Shown here piece by piece: positions 36,683-46,049 of a DNA stretch of 64,000 nucleotides (positions are counted from its first letter, which is position 1; each line of letters opens with the position of its first letter). The DNA is taken from contig NZ_CP012676.1 of assembly GCF_001294575.1 (NCBI RefSeq), forward strand, positions 4,544,001 through 4,608,000. Reading direction: 5' to 3'. Position numbers and translations under genes: made by a program. The notes under the pieces were generated by a model. The model was not told where the DNA came from and did no database searches. It was given only the letters and a program-made list of their open reading frames with translations. The stretch comes from Pseudomonas versuta (GTDB lineage Bacteria; Pseudomonadota; Gammaproteobacteria; Pseudomonadales; Pseudomonadaceae).

Positions 36683-37696
36683 TTATTGCGCCTGGTAGAT
36701 CTGGTCGAACACGCCACCGTCATTGAAAAATTTCGGCTGCGCAGTTTTCCAGCCGCCGAAGTCTTTGTCGATAGTCACAAGTTCCAGTTTCGGAAACTGC
36801 GCTGCGTATTTGGCCGCGACTTTTTCGTCACGGGGACGGTAGAAGTTCTTCGCGGCTATTTCTTGACCCGCCGGGCTGTACAGGTGCTCGAGGTACGCTT
36901 TGGCGATCTCGGCGTTGCCTTTTTTGTCTGCGTTTTTGTCGACTACGGCCACTGGCGGTTCGGCCAGAATCGACAATGACGGTACGACGATATCGAATTT
37001 GTCGGCGCCGCCGTCTTCTTTCAGGGCCAGGAAGGCTTCGTTTTCCCACGCCAACAGCACGTCACCCTGACCGTTGTTGACGAACGTGATGGTCGAGCCG
37101 CGTGCGCCGGTATCCAGAACCGGTACGTGCTTGAACAGTGTTTTGAGGTATTGCTTGGCTTTTTCCTCGTCGCCACCGTTGGCTTTAAGGCCATACGCGT
37201 AGGCAGCCAGGAAGTTCCAGCGTGCGCCGCCGCTGGTTTTAGGGTTTGGGGTAATCACTGAAACACCGTCTTTGGTCAGGTCGTTCCAGTCCTTGATCCC
37301 TTTAGGGTTGCCCTTGCGCACCAGAAACACGATGGTCGAGGTGTACGGGGTGCTGGCGTCCGGCAGGCGGGTTTGCCAGTTTTCCGGCAGCGAGCCCTTG
37401 TTGAGTTTGGCTATTTCGTCGATGTCACCGGCCAGGGCCAGGGTTACGACGTCAGCGCGCAGGCCGTCGATTACGCCACGTGCCTGTTTGCCCGAGCCAC
37501 CGTGGGATTGTTGGATTTTGACGTTGTCGCCAGGATGTGCGGCTTTCCAGAAATTGGTGAATTCAGCGTTGTAATCCTGGTACAGCTCACGGGTCGGATC
37601 GTAGGAAACGTTGAGCAGTTCGTAATCTTTGGCTACAGCGGAGCCAGCAAAAATGGCACTGGCCAGCGCGGCCAAAGCGTAACGGCGTAGGGACAT
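36683..37696 (-). CDS. sbp: Periplasmic sulfate-binding protein
   Basis: Captures sulfate (and probably thiosulfate) in the periplasm and hands it to CysTWA. The 337-aa precursor has a signal peptide ([22 protein letters not shown], cleaved after AVA) and the family start [35 protein letters not shown] carries the sulfate-contacting Ser/Gly residues and the hinge. It follows oscA by 68 bp and precedes cysT. Expression is expected to respond to sulfur limitation through CysB; the likely site is the dyad ahead of oscA. Confidence 0.95.
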   Translation of the reverse strand: MSLRRYALAALASAIFAGSAVAKDYELLNVSYDPTRELYQDYNAEFTNFWKAAHPGDNVKIQQSHGGSGKQARGVIDGLRADVVTLALAGDIDEIAKLNKGSLPENWQTRLPDASTPYTSTIVFLVRKGNPKGIKDWNDLTKDGVSVITPNPKTSGGARWNFLAAYAYGLKANGGDEEKAKQYLKTLFKHVPVLDTGARGSTITFVNNGQGDVLLAWENEAFLALKEDGGADKFDIVVPSLSILAEPPVAVVDKNADKKGNAEIAKAYLEHLYSPAGQEIAAKNFYRPRDEKVAAKYAAQFPKLELVTIDKDFGGWKTAQPKFFNDGGVFDQIYQAQ

Positions 37697-37764
37697 AGGT
37701 GAGGCTCCAAAGCTTACATTTTTAGTTTTTATAAACGCACTCAGGCGAGTGCGCGTCTAACGAT

Positions 37765-37947
37765 TCAGTTGTTTTTCTGACCGGGGTTCTGCAAACGGAA
37801 TTTCTCTTTACGTTCGATTTGAACCACTTGAGCGTTATGCACCGTGATTTCCACAGCACCAAAGCGCAGGTCTCGAAGCGCGCTCTGGATTTCCCGCAGA
37901 ATGGTGGCTTCGTCCTGACCGTCAACGCTACGCAGAGATGCGCTCAT
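37765..37947 (-). CDS. oscA: Sulfur-starvation protein OscA
   Basis: A 60-aa protein of the OscA/DUF2292 (YezD-like) family. In Pseudomonas corrugata OscA is needed for growth in chromate, where sulfur becomes limiting. The sequence ILREIQSALRDLRFGAVEITVHNAQVVQIERKEKFR is the family core. ATG 37947 has AGGAG 8-12 nt upstream. It is the first gene of the sulfate uptake operon and lies behind an AT-rich region with a perfect 9-bp dyad. The molecular role is unknown. Confidence 0.92.
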   Translation of the reverse strand: MSASLRSVDGQDEATILREIQSALRDLRFGAVEITVHNAQVVQIERKEKFRLQNPGQKNN

Positions 37948-38288
37948 GGTGTGCTCCTGAAAGATGGAATGGCTGGCGTGAGGGCAATAGTAGTGAGGCG
38001 GGGATATTCTTAAAAATACTATTTAAGAATGCTTATATAACTGAAAAGTCATTTCCCTCGGAATGCCCCAAATAATTGCAGGCGCGAGCAGGTGGGTTCT
38101 TGCAGAGACTGGATTTGCCCGGGCGCAAATGGCGACCCGGACTACACTCCCAGAGCCTCGCCTGCGCGTCGACGCGGGGCAGGTGCGACACGCTGCTTTA
38201 TAAAGGTGGGAACTATCACTGGACAGCCAGCGAGAGTGCGATCACCTTAGAGCCGAAGTCGTCTTTTCCTGCATAGTCTGGAGTCCTT
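37948..38288. promoter_or_regulatory. Divergent promoter region oscA / TIGR02647 gene, with 9-bp dyad
   Basis: 341 bp without a gene. An AT-rich part near oscA holds the perfect inverted repeat ATTCTTAAA-N7-TTTAAGAAT at 38006-38030, a plausible site for a LysR-type factor such as CysB. The half near the TIGR02647 gene is GC-rich with TTTATAAAG near 38195 as a possible -10. A 66-codon frame from 38076 has no homology or ribosome site and is not called. Confidence 0.5.
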
Positions 38289-38558
38289 ATGTCGTTTACC
38301 CCTGAGTTGGTTGCCGAACTGGAAGTCCTCGCACAATTTAGTCTGGACAGTTCCCAGGAGGGTTTGAAAGTCCATCAAACCGCGGATAAAACGCTGGTTG
38401 CCGCTGCCAAGCGTCTTCATGAAAAAGATCTGATTACTCAGCCTGATGGTGGCTACCTCACGAGCCTGGGACGTGATGCAGTTGAAAATGTGCAAACACT
38501 GTTGACGATTCTGACCACCAAGCCTTTTGTAGCCGTACCCATAGCAGAGCTTGCCTGA
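38289..38558 (+). CDS. TIGR02647-family protein
   Basis: An 89-aa protein of a family restricted mainly to Pseudomonas and relatives. The sequence ELEVLAQFSLDSSQEGLKVH followed by helix-rich AAKRLHEKDLITQPDGGYLTSLG suggests a small winged-helix-like fold, and DNA binding has been proposed by annotation, not shown. ATG 38289 has GGAG upstream (GGAGTCCTT). It precedes cyaA, as in P. aeruginosa, although the sulfate operon on its other side lies elsewhere in that genome. Confidence 0.85.
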   Translation: MSFTPELVAELEVLAQFSLDSSQEGLKVHQTADKTLVAAAKRLHEKDLITQPDGGYLTSLGRDAVENVQTLLTILTTKPFVAVPIAELA

Positions 38559-38737
38559 CGCCACGCCGCGCCCTCGGGATCAGGAAAATTCATGATTCCG
38601 CGGGCACACTGCTAACCCGCGTAAAAAATCTGACGTCAATAAACGTATTCGCCTAAGCCTTTCTTCTGGCTGGCTGTAAACTCCCTTCTTGTGCTCCCCC
38701 TCCTCTTTCTCACCTGGCGAGCCGGTTCGAGTGTGAA

Positions 38738-40015
38738 ATGACGCGCCATCCTGAAATGCATTACGCCGTCTATGAGGGAGTCGACCGACAGACTCTCAAT
38801 CGATTGCATGGGCGATTCATGGCCGTCAATCAAGGACGGCTGGCACGTGCGATGGAGGGGCTGGCACCTCGTCAGCAGTCTTTATTAAGCCTGTTGCCAC
38901 TGTTCTTTCACGTGAACCATCCCTTGATGCCCGGCTATGTGACGGATTGCACCCCCGCCGGAGTGTCAGGCTATGAGCCCGATGCATCCACGCTCGTCAT
39001 TGCACGGCATCTGGTTGGCGATTTCTCTTTCAAGCCCTGTTCACAACAGCCACAGTCCATTCACGGGCTATTTTTGATGGGCAGCCTGGGCACACTGGCC
39101 CAAACCGATCAAAGCGATATGGATGTCTGGATTTGTCATGATCCGTATCTGGGCGAGCCTGCGTTGCAGGCATTGCGCATTAAATGCCGCCGCCTGGAGT
39201 TGTGGGCGGCGAGCCAGGGCAGCGAAGCGCACTTCTATTTGATCGACGCGCAACGATTTGTCCGGGGTGAACGTGATGTTCAGCTGTACCCGGGCAATAG
39301 CTGCACGACGCAGCACAATTTGTTGCTCGATGAGTTTTATCGCACCGCCATCTGGCTAGCAGGGCGCACGCCGTTGTGGTGGTGGGTGCCGGTCAATGAA
39401 GAAGCCCGGCACGACGAATTTGCCCGTACGTTGTTAAATAAAGGCTTGATAGGTGCCGGCGAGGTCATTGATCTGGGGCACCTGGCGCACATTCCGTCCG
39501 GCGAATTTCTGGGCGCGGGGCTATGGCAATTGTTCAAGGGTATTGATTCGCCCTACAAGTCGCTGCTCAAACTGTTGCTGATTGAGGTGTATGCCAGCGA
39601 GCACCCGCAAGTGCACTGCCTGAGCCTGGGGTTCAAGCAAGCGGTGTACGCCGACCAGTTGAATCTCGATGAGCTGGACCCTTATGTCGTGGTGTATCGG
39701 CGCATCGAACATTACCTGAAAGCCTGTGGTGACCTGCGCCGCCTGGAGCTGGTGCGGCGCAGTCTGTACCTGAAGGTTAATTGCAACCTTACTGGTAGCG
39801 CCGCTCAGCGGGGTGTGCCGTGGCAGCGCCAGTTGCTTGAGCGCCTGACTAAAGAGTGGGGCTGGGATGAGTGCCTGTTGGCGTCGCTCGACAATCGCTC
39901 GCAGTGGCAGGTCGAGCAGGCCTGCCATGAGCGTCTGGCGCTGGCTCGAGAACTGAGTGTCAGTTATCGGTTTCTGAGCCGCTTCGCCTGTATTGAGCAA
40001 GCAGCCGTGATGTAA
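38738..40015 (+). CDS. cyaA: Class I adenylate cyclase, catalytic half only (truncated)
   Basis: Makes cAMP from ATP in the enterobacterial class I family. Only 425 aa remain, against roughly 850-950 in complete homologues. The catalytic part is intact: GSLGTLAQTDQSDMDVWICH with Ser116, Ser126, Asp127, Asp129 and Trp131 (E. coli Ser103, Ser113, Asp114, Asp116, Trp118), TTQHNLLLDEFYRTAIWLAG, and the signature FLGAGLWQLFKGIDSPYK at 257-274. The reading frame ends at RFACIEQAAVM, where homologues go on into the C-terminal regulatory half, and only 55 bp separate it from the end of rnk. The N-terminal half of the E. coli enzyme is active alone, so activity without the regulatory part is plausible. 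Confidence 0.93.
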   Translation: MTRHPEMHYAVYEGVDRQTLNRLHGRFMAVNQGRLARAMEGLAPRQQSLLSLLPLFFHVNHPLMPGYVTDCTPAGVSGYEPDASTLVIARHLVGDFSFKPCSQQPQSIHGLFLMGSLGTLAQTDQSDMDVWICHDPYLGEPALQALRIKCRRLELWAASQGSEAHFYLIDAQRFVRGERDVQLYPGNSCTTQHNLLLDEFYRTAIWLAGRTPLWWWVPVNEEARHDEFARTLLNKGLIGAGEVIDLGHLAHIPSGEFLGAGLWQLFKGIDSPYKSLLKLLLIEVYASEHPQVHCLSLGFKQAVYADQLNLDELDPYVVVYRRIEHYLKACGDLRRLELVRRSLYLKVNCNLTGSAAQRGVPWQRQLLERLTKEWGWDECLLASLDNRSQWQVEQACHERLALARELSVSYRFLSRFACIEQAAVM

Positions 40016-40070
40016 CGCAGCAGGGGTAGCGCCGCCAGGCCTAGCGCCACCCAACGTTGTATCAGGATGC

Positions 40071-40484
40071 TTAAGCGTTAAAGTCGGCAGGGGCTTTTGG
40101 CTGGTATTCCACTTCGAGCAGTTCGAGCTTGAGGGTTTTGCCACCCGGCGCCGGCCAGTTTATGTGCTGACCCACTTGTAGTCCCAGCAGAGCGCTGCCG
40201 ACGGGGGCCAGAATCGAGATCTTGCCTTCATCAGCGTTGGCGTCCTTGGGGTAAACCAGGGTCAGTCGGTAGTCCTTGCCACTGCTTTCTTCGCGGCAAT
40301 GGACACGCGAGTTCATGGTCACAACACCAGCAGGCACTTCTTCGTGGCCGACGATGGTTTCGGCGCGATCGAGTTCAGCTTGCAAAGCAGCTATGCCGGG
40401 AGTTGTTTCCGGCAGGCTGTCGATAAGTTGCTCAAGACGCTGAACGTCCAGGCGGGTGAGGATGAGTGGGGTTGGGGTGCTCAT
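40071..40484 (-). CDS. rnk: Nucleoside diphosphate kinase regulator (Rnk/GreA-like)
   Basis: A 137-aa protein of the Rnk family: short N-terminal helical hairpin (about 8-45) and a GreA/GreB-like C-terminal domain with VGSALLGLQVGQHINWPAPGG. It binds RNA polymerase's secondary channel in E. coli and influences NDK levels. ATG 40484 (MSTPTPLILTRLDVQRL) is preferred over an in-frame start nine codons upstream that would lie beside the preceding terminator. It is convergent with the truncated cyaA. Confidence 0.92.
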   Translation of the reverse strand: MSTPTPLILTRLDVQRLEQLIDSLPETTPGIAALQAELDRAETIVGHEEVPAGVVTMNSRVHCREESSGKDYRLTLVYPKDANADEGKISILAPVGSALLGLQVGQHINWPAPGGKTLKLELLEVEYQPKAPADFNA

Positions 40485-40510
40485 GACCTGGCAGACTCCT
40501 TTTTTCTGCA

Positions 40511-40548
40511 CAAAAAAGCAAAACCCCGCCGGAAAATGGCGGGGTTTT
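40511..40548 (-). terminator. Intrinsic terminator after the DUF1289 gene
   Basis: An 11-bp stem AAAACCCCGCC / GGCGGGGTTTT with a 7-nt loop; read leftward it ends in TTTTGCTTTTTT. It closes the cyaY-DUF1289 transcript ahead of rnk. Confidence 0.85.
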
Positions 40549-40626
40549 GACGAACCTCGTTAGTGCGAGGCGAACCCCGACACTACCACAGCAAAATAAA
40601 TACACAAGCCAGCGACAACTATGCGA

Positions 40627-40842
40627 TCAGTGGCCTGGCATGCGACGTTGCCGGGCCTGTTCGCAAATTACCCTGCGCCGCTGGTCGTCTGCCGAGCGCC
40701 ACTCGCGAATATCTTCAACGTGACGAAAGCAGCCCAGACAAACTTTGTGTTCATCCAGCCGGCAAGTGCTGATACATGGCGACGCCACTGCCGGACTGAT
40801 ATTGCTGTACAGGGGTTTGGCGGGTTTAGCAGCAGCGGTCAC
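40627..40842 (-). CDS. DUF1289 cysteine-motif protein
   Basis: A 71-aa protein with the DUF1289 core PCISTCRLDEHKVCLGCFR, four cysteines that probably bind a metal, followed by IREWRSADDQRRR. ATG at 40842 lies 2 bp after the cyaY stop, so the two genes are coupled. Function unknown; the link to frataxin hints at iron or iron-sulfur metabolism but nothing in the protein proves it. Confidence 0.88.
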   Translation of the reverse strand: MTAAAKPAKPLYSNISPAVASPCISTCRLDEHKVCLGCFRHVEDIREWRSADDQRRRVICEQARQRRMPGH

Positions 40843-40844
40843 GA

Positions 40845-41177
40845 TCAGATCTCATCAAATTCCAGTTCAACACCAGCGTGTTCCTTGGTCAGGTTTTCAA
40901 CCATCTCGCTGAGCAATTCGTCGTTTTTATCGCATTTCCACATGCTGAGTTTTTCATCGTAATCGAAGTGAAAGCCGCCATCGGGAGCGGCGAGCCAGAG
41001 TTGAAGCAGGGGTGCCTGGCGGCTGAAAATCAGCGCTTTGCCATTCTCGAACTTGACCGTAAGAACCCCGGCCGAGTTCTCCAGATCAACATCCAGATCG
41101 CAGTTGTCGAAGATCTCTTCCAGATTTTCCTGGGTTGCATCGACCAGATCGTGAAAACGGGCTTCAGTCAAACTCAT
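40845..41177 (-). CDS. cyaY: Iron-sulfur assembly regulator CyaY (frataxin)
   Basis: Bacterial frataxin, 110 aa, an iron-binding protein that tunes the IscS/IscU cluster machinery. The acidic first helix EARFHDLVDATQENLEEIFDNCDLDVD supplies the iron-binding surface, and the sheet carries GVLTVKFENG, LLQLWLAAPDGGFHF. Start ATG 41177 has GAGGTTCCACC upstream. Divergent from lptM, with a 203-bp gap that must contain both promoters. Same place as in P. aeruginosa. Confidence 0.95.
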   Translation of the reverse strand: MSLTEARFHDLVDATQENLEEIFDNCDLDVDLENSAGVLTVKFENGKALIFSRQAPLLQLWLAAPDGGFHFDYDEKLSMWKCDKNDELLSEMVENLTKEHAGVELEFDEI

Positions 41178-41380
41178 GGTGGAACCTCGTAGTGTCTAGT
41201 CATGCTCGGAACTCGCAAGATACGGGCGCTCCAGGCCGATTGCAAACCCTAAGACAGTGCCCGGCCAGCGACCACTGATTATCCGCACAGGCGCCTCTTC
41301 TCGAGCTGTCTGCTGCATAGGCAAGCTGGTAGGTGCTCGGTATACTCGGGCGCAATTAATGCTTTTCAAAGGATTTCGCC

Positions 41381-41536
41381 ATGAAGCGCCTGATCTCTTC
41401 TATTGCTGCGCTCGTCGCGGTCGCCTGCCTTGTTTCTGCCTGTGGTCAAAAAGGTCCGCTGTATCTGCCCGATGACAGTCAAAACCCCGCCGACCAGGCG
41501 AAATCGTCGCAATCGCAAGCGCACAAGCACCAATAA
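41381..41536 (+). CDS. lptM: LPS-translocon chaperone lipoprotein LptM (LppL/YifL)
   Basis: A 51-aa lipoprotein too short for most ORF callers. The signal ends LVSAC, giving lipid-modified Cys21, followed by the family hallmark GQKGPLYLP. In E. coli LptM (YifL) binds LptD and helps its disulfide maturation in the outer membrane; in Pseudomonas the gene was named lppL. The rest is a Gln/Ser/His-rich tail. AAAGGA lies 7-12 nt upstream of ATG 41381. It is the first gene of the lysA-dapF-xerC cluster. Confidence 0.92.
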   Translation: MKRLISSIAALVAVACLVSACGQKGPLYLPDDSQNPADQAKSSQSQAHKHQ

Positions 41537-41545
41537 GGGAACACC

Positions 41546-42793
41546 ATGGACGCTTTTAACTATCGGGACGGCGAGCTGTTCGCCGAAGGTGTTGCGCTGA
41601 CGGCCATTGCCGAGCGCTTTGGCACTCCGACCTACGTTTATTCCCGGGCGCACATCGAGGCGCAATACAACGCTTTTGCCGATGCACTGGACGGCATGCC
41701 GCACCTGGTGTGCTTCGCGGTCAAGGCCAACTCCAACCTGGGTGTGCTCAATGTCCTGGCGCGTCTGGGCGCCGGTTTCGACATCGTGTCCCGTGGTGAG
41801 CTTGAGCGTGTACTGGCCGCTGGCGGCTCGGCAGACAAGATCGTGTTTTCCGGTGTCGGCAAGACCCGCGACGACATGCGTCGCGCCCTGGAAGTGGGCG
41901 TTCACTGTTTCAACGTCGAATCCACCGACGAGCTGGAGCGCCTGCAAGTGGTGGCCGCCGAGCTGGGCGTTCGTGCGCCGATTTCGCTGCGGGTCAACCC
42001 GGACGTCGATGCGGGCACCCACCCGTATATCTCCACGGGCCTCAAGGAAAACAAGTTCGGCATCGCCATTGCCGATGCCGAAGATGTGTACATCCGTGCC
42101 GCCCAGTTGCCGAACCTCGAAGTGGTGGGTGTCGATTGCCATATCGGTTCGCAACTGACCACCCTCGAACCTTTCATCGATGCCCTCGACCGCCTGCTGG
42201 CGCTGGTTGATCGCCTGGGCGATTGCGGCATCTATCTGCGTCACATCGACCTCGGTGGTGGCCTGGGCGTGCGTTACCGCGATGAAGAGCCGCCGCTGGC
42301 CGGTGATTACATCAAGGCCGTGCGCGAGCGCATCGACGGTCGTGATCTGGCGCTGGTATTTGAGCCGGGCCGGTTCATTGTGGCCAACGCGGGCGTGCTC
42401 TTGACTCAGGTTGAGTACCTCAAGCACACCGAGCACAAAGACTTTGCCATCGTCGATGCGGCCATGAACGACCTGATTCGCCCGGCGCTGTACCAGGCCT
42501 GGATGGACGTGACAGCGGTTCGCCCGCGTGACACTCAGGCCCGTGCTTACGACATCGTGGGGCCGATCTGCGAAACCGGCGACTTCCTGGCCAAAGATCG
42601 CCAGCTGGCGTTGGCCGAGGGTGATTTGCTGGCGGTGCATTCAGCCGGCGCATATGGTTTTGTAATGAGCTCGAACTACAACACCCGTGGTCGCGCCGCC
42701 GAGATTCTGGTGGATGGTGATCAGGCGTTTGAAGTTCGCCGCCGCGAGACTGTAGCCGAGTTGTTTGCCGGCGAAAGCCTGCTGCCGGAGTAA
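41546..42793 (+). CDS. lysA: Diaminopimelate decarboxylase
   Basis: PLP-dependent last step of lysine synthesis, meso-DAP to lysine. The 415-aa protein (fold III, alanine-racemase-like barrel) carries the PLP lysine in CFAVKANSN (residue about 58), the phosphate-binding glycines in [13 protein letters not shown], and the active-site Cys in [11 protein letters not shown] near the C-terminus. It lies 9 bp after lptM and 4 bp before dapF, which makes its substrate. Confidence 0.97.
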   Translation: MDAFNYRDGELFAEGVALTAIAERFGTPTYVYSRAHIEAQYNAFADALDGMPHLVCFAVKANSNLGVLNVLARLGAGFDIVSRGELERVLAAGGSADKIVFSGVGKTRDDMRRALEVGVHCFNVESTDELERLQVVAAELGVRAPISLRVNPDVDAGTHPYISTGLKENKFGIAIADAEDVYIRAAQLPNLEVVGVDCHIGSQLTTLEPFIDALDRLLALVDRLGDCGIYLRHIDLGGGLGVRYRDEEPPLAGDYIKAVRERIDGRDLALVFEPGRFIVANAGVLLTQVEYLKHTEHKDFAIVDAAMNDLIRPALYQAWMDVTAVRPRDTQARAYDIVGPICETGDFLAKDRQLALAEGDLLAVHSAGAYGFVMSSNYNTRGRAAEILVDGDQAFEVRRRETVAELFAGESLLPE

Positions 42794-42797
42794 TCCC

Positions 42798-43628
42798 ATG
42801 TTGCTGCGTTTTACTAAAATGCACGGCCTGGGCAATGACTTCATGGTTCTCGACCTGGTCAGCCAGCACGCGCATATTTTGCCCAAACATGCCAAGCAAT
42901 GGGGTGACCGGCACACGGGGGTCGGTTTCGATCAACTGTTGCTGGTTGAAGCACCCAGCAATCCGGAGGTGGACTTCCGCTATCGGATCTTCAACGCCGA
43001 CGGCTCCGAAGTTGAGCAGTGCGGCAACGGTGCGCGCTGCTTCGCGCGCTTTGTGCTCGACAAGCGTTTGACCACCAAGCGCCAGTTCAAGGTTGAAACC
43101 AAAGGCGGCATCATCGAACTGAATGTGCGCAGCGATGGGCAGATCAGTGTCGACATGGGCCCGCCGCGGCTGGTCCCGGAAGAGATTCCGTTCATTGCTG
43201 ACGCCCAGGCGTTGAGCTACGAACTGGATGTCGACGGCCAGCGTGTTGACGTGGCAGCCGTCTCGATGGGCAACCCGCATGCGGTGCTGCGCGTCGACGA
43301 TATCAATGCTGCACCGGTGCATGAACTGGGGCCAAAAATTGAACATCACCCGCGCTTTCCGGCGCGGGTCAATGTCGGCTTTTTGCACGTGATAGATCGC
43401 CAGCGCGGGCAACTGCGGGTCTGGGAGCGTGGTGCCGGGGAAACCCAGGCCTGCGGTACCGGTGCCTGTGCCGCGGCCGTAGCGGCGATCAGTCAGGGCT
43501 GGATGGACTCGCCGTTGATTCTGGATTTGCCCGGCGGACGCCTGTCCATCGAGTGGGCAGGACCAGGCCATTCGGTGATCATGACCGGCCCGGCGATGCG
43601 TGTTTACGAAGGACAAGTCCGTTTATGA
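42798..43628 (+). CDS. dapF: Diaminopimelate epimerase
   Basis: Interconverts LL- and meso-diaminopimelate for lysine and peptidoglycan. The 276-aa protein has the two catalytic cysteines in pseudo-symmetric motifs: QCGNGARC (about residue 74) and ACGTGAC (about 220), and the usual start [19 protein letters not shown] 42798 is chosen for this start; an upstream frame overlaps lysA. DUF484 follows after 13 bp. Confidence 0.97.
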   Translation: MLLRFTKMHGLGNDFMVLDLVSQHAHILPKHAKQWGDRHTGVGFDQLLLVEAPSNPEVDFRYRIFNADGSEVEQCGNGARCFARFVLDKRLTTKRQFKVETKGGIIELNVRSDGQISVDMGPPRLVPEEIPFIADAQALSYELDVDGQRVDVAAVSMGNPHAVLRVDDINAAPVHELGPKIEHHPRFPARVNVGFLHVIDRQRGQLRVWERGAGETQACGTGACAAAVAAISQGWMDSPLILDLPGGRLSIEWAGPGHSVIMTGPAMRVYEGQVRL

Positions 43629-43641
43629 GTGAGCGCAAACG

Positions 43642-44358
43642 ATGACCGACAAGCCACAGACTTCAGATCTCGAACTGCCTGCTCAAACCCCGGAGGCGGC
43701 GACGGTTGCAGCCTATCTGCAAGCCCACCCGGACTTCTTCAGCCAGCGTGAGGAGTTGCTGCTCTCGCTGCGTATTCCTCACCAGCGCGGCGATACGATT
43801 TCGCTGGTAGAGCGTCAGTTGGAGCTGTTGCGTGGCCGTAATATCGAGATGCGTCATCGTTTGTCGCAGTTAATGGACGTCGCCCGCGACAATGACCGGC
43901 TGTTCGAAAAAACCCGTCGGCTGAACCTTGCGTTGATGGATGCCACCAGCCTTGAAGAGCTGGTGATTGCAGTCGAAGACAGCTTGCGTCAGGACTTTCA
44001 GGTGCCCTTCGTCAGCCTGGTGCTGTTTGGCGACAACCCCATGCCCGTTGGCCGTTGGGTCAGCAGCGCAGATGCTCAGCGTGCCCTGGGCGGCCTGCTG
44101 ACTGAAGGCAAAGCTGTCAGTGGCAGCTTGCGCGAACACGAGCTGGACTTCTTGTTTGGCGAAGAACAGCGCAAACAGATTGGTTCGACCGCCCTGGTGG
44201 CGCTCAATCATCTGGGGTTGCATGGCGTGCTGGCTATCGCCAGCCGCGATCCGCAGCACTACAAAAGTTCGGTAGGCACGCTATTTCTGAGCTATATCGC
44301 TGAAGTATTGGGCCGGGTATTGCCGCGCTTTACCAACGCCCTGCGTTCGGTACGTTAG
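43642..44358 (+). CDS. DUF484 family protein
   Basis: A 238-aa cytoplasmic protein of the DUF484 (YigA) family with a GAF-like fold: N-terminal helix block [26 protein letters not shown], a short coiled coil (about 50-85) and a GAF domain. It sits between dapF and xerC in most gamma-proteobacteria. Function unknown; it is usually thought to be linked to XerC only by position. It ends 2 bp before the xerC ATG. Confidence 0.92.
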   Translation: MTDKPQTSDLELPAQTPEAATVAAYLQAHPDFFSQREELLLSLRIPHQRGDTISLVERQLELLRGRNIEMRHRLSQLMDVARDNDRLFEKTRRLNLALMDATSLEELVIAVEDSLRQDFQVPFVSLVLFGDNPMPVGRWVSSADAQRALGGLLTEGKAVSGSLREHELDFLFGEEQRKQIGSTALVALNHLGLHGVLAIASRDPQHYKSSVGTLFLSYIAEVLGRVLPRFTNALRSVR

Positions 44359-44360
44359 TC

Positions 44361-45257
44361 ATGGAGCGACAACTGGATGCTTACTGCACTCACCTGCGCA
44401 GTGAGCGTCAGGTGTCGCCCCATACACTTGAAGCCTACCGCCGTGACCTGAACAAGGTGCTGGCGTTTTGCAGCAAAGAATCAATTGCCACCTGGACCGC
44501 GCTGGATATCCAGCGCCTGCGCCAGTTGGTGTCGCGCCTGCATCAGCAAGGCCAGTCTTCACGCAGCATTGCCCGCTTGTTGTCGGCCGTGCGCGGGCTG
44601 TATCACTATCTGAATCGCGAAGGCCTGTGCGATCACGACCCGGCCAATGGCCTGGCGCCACCTAAAGGTGAGCGTCGCCTGCCCAAAACCCTCGACACCG
44701 ACCGCGCTCTGCAATTACTTGAGGGCGCGGTTGAAGAGGATTTTTTGGCACTGCGCGATCAGGCCATCCTGGAGCTTTTTTATTCGTCGGGGCTGCGCCT
44801 GTCAGAACTGACCGGGCTCAACCTGGATCAGCTCGACCTGGCAGACGGTCTGGTAGAAGTACTCGGCAAGGGCAGCAAGACCCGCGTGCTGCCGGTGGGC
44901 AAAAAGGCCCGTGAAGCGTTGCAGGCGTGGCTGGCGCTACGGGCGCTGGCCAACCCGGAGGATGATGCGGTGTTCGTCAGTCAGCGCGGCAGACGTCTTG
45001 GACCGCGTGCCATCCAGTTGCGGGTCAAGGCCGCCGGCGAGCGCGAATTGGGACAAAACCTGCATCCGCACATGTTGCGTCACTCATTTGCCAGCCATTT
45101 GCTGGAGTCCTCTCAGGACTTGCGCGCCGTGCAAGAGTTGCTCGGGCATGCCGACATCAAAACTACTCAAATCTATACCCATCTGGATTTTCAGCATCTG
45201 GCAACGGTCTATGACAGCGCCCATCCCCGGGCCAAACGCAGTAAGGGCAGTGAATGA
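44361..45257 (+). CDS. xerC: Site-specific tyrosine recombinase XerC
   Basis: With XerD resolves chromosome dimers at dif near the terminus. The 298-aa protein has the core-binding N-terminal domain (1-90) and a catalytic domain with the R-K-H-R-H-Y set: Arg in [12 protein letters not shown], His/Arg in [11 protein letters not shown], His in [15 protein letters not shown] with the nucleophile Tyr at about residue 276. Start ATG 44361 is 2 bp after DUF484, and its TGA overlaps the next ATG. In P. aeruginosa the gene is called sss. Confidence 0.97.
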   Translation: MERQLDAYCTHLRSERQVSPHTLEAYRRDLNKVLAFCSKESIATWTALDIQRLRQLVSRLHQQGQSSRSIARLLSAVRGLYHYLNREGLCDHDPANGLAPPKGERRLPKTLDTDRALQLLEGAVEEDFLALRDQAILELFYSSGLRLSELTGLNLDQLDLADGLVEVLGKGSKTRVLPVGKKAREALQAWLALRALANPEDDAVFVSQRGRRLGPRAIQLRVKAAGERELGQNLHPHMLRHSFASHLLESSQDLRAVQELLGHADIKTTQIYTHLDFQHLATVYDSAHPRAKRSKGSE

Positions 45258-45943
45258 CGATTGAGTTGATTACCTTCGACCTCGACGACACCCTGTGGGA
45301 TACCGCGCCGGTGATTGTGAGTGCTGAAACCGTGTTGCGCGAATGGCTGATTGCCAATGCACCAAAAGTGGGCGCGCTGGATGCTTCGGCATTTCAGGCG
45401 CTACGCCAGCAGGTGTTGACCGACGAGCCGCAATTGCGCCACCGGATCAGTGCACTGCGCCGGCGGGTGTTATTTCATGCCCTGCAGGGCGCCGGTTACA
45501 TGAATGCTGCAACGCTGGCTGACGAGGCATTTGAGGTCTTCATCGACGCTCGGCATGCGCTGCAGCTCTTCCCGCAGGCAGAGCCGGCACTGATCGCACT
45601 GGCCCTGGATTACGACTTGGGCGTGGTGACCAATGGCAACGCCGATGTGCGGCGCATCGGCCTGGGGCATCACTTCAAGTTTGTGCTTTGCGCCGAAGAT
45701 ATCGGTATTGCCAAGCCGGATGCGCGCCTGTTCCACGAGGCATTGGTGCGTGGAGGCAATATCTCGCCTGCGGCGGCTGTGCATGTGGGCGATCACCCGG
45801 GTGATGATATTGCCGGAGCCCAGCAGGCGGGCATGCGCGCGATCTGGTTCAACCCGGGTGGCAAGCATTGGGAGGGCGGCAAGGCGCCGGATGCCGAGAT
45901 CGGCTGCTTGAGCGAGTTGCCGGCCGTGTTGAAACACTTATAA
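45254..45943 (+). CDS. HAD-family phosphatase (YigB-like)
   Basis: A 229-aa HAD phosphatase. Motif I is [12 protein letters not shown] (residues 5-16), then a helical cap, motif II VVTNGN, motif III Lys of IAKPDARLF and motif [15 protein letters not shown]. Gene order matches E. coli xerC-yigB, where YigB dephosphorylates a riboflavin precursor and FMN, so the same role is likely. It is coupled to xerC (ATGA overlap) and ends the operon at a bidirectional terminator. Confidence 0.88.
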   Translation: MTIELITFDLDDTLWDTAPVIVSAETVLREWLIANAPKVGALDASAFQALRQQVLTDEPQLRHRISALRRRVLFHALQGAGYMNAATLADEAFEVFIDARHALQLFPQAEPALIALALDYDLGVVTNGNADVRRIGLGHHFKFVLCAEDIGIAKPDARLFHEALVRGGNISPAAAVHVGDHPGDDIAGAQQAGMRAIWFNPGGKHWEGGKAPDAEIGCLSELPAVLKHL

Positions 45944-45998
45944 CCCTGCGTGTCGTAACTCTTTTTGTAGCCGCTGACGAGGCCCGGATGCCACCCAC

Positions 45999-46028
45999 AA
46001 AAAAACCCGCAGCGACGGCGGGTTTTTT
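45999..46028. terminator. Bidirectional terminator between the HAD gene and sutA
   Basis: CCCGC-N7-GCGGG flanked by seven A on the left and six T on the right; suited to both converging transcripts. A degenerate REP half (GTAGCCGCTGACGAGG) lies just left at about 45966. Confidence 0.85.
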
Positions 46029-46049
46029 CTTCAAGTCGAGAACCAATCC

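Noticed and set aside
38076..38276. 66-codon ORF upstream of the TIGR02647 gene
   Set aside because: Low-complexity, no ribosome site, overlaps the promoter region; no family recognised.
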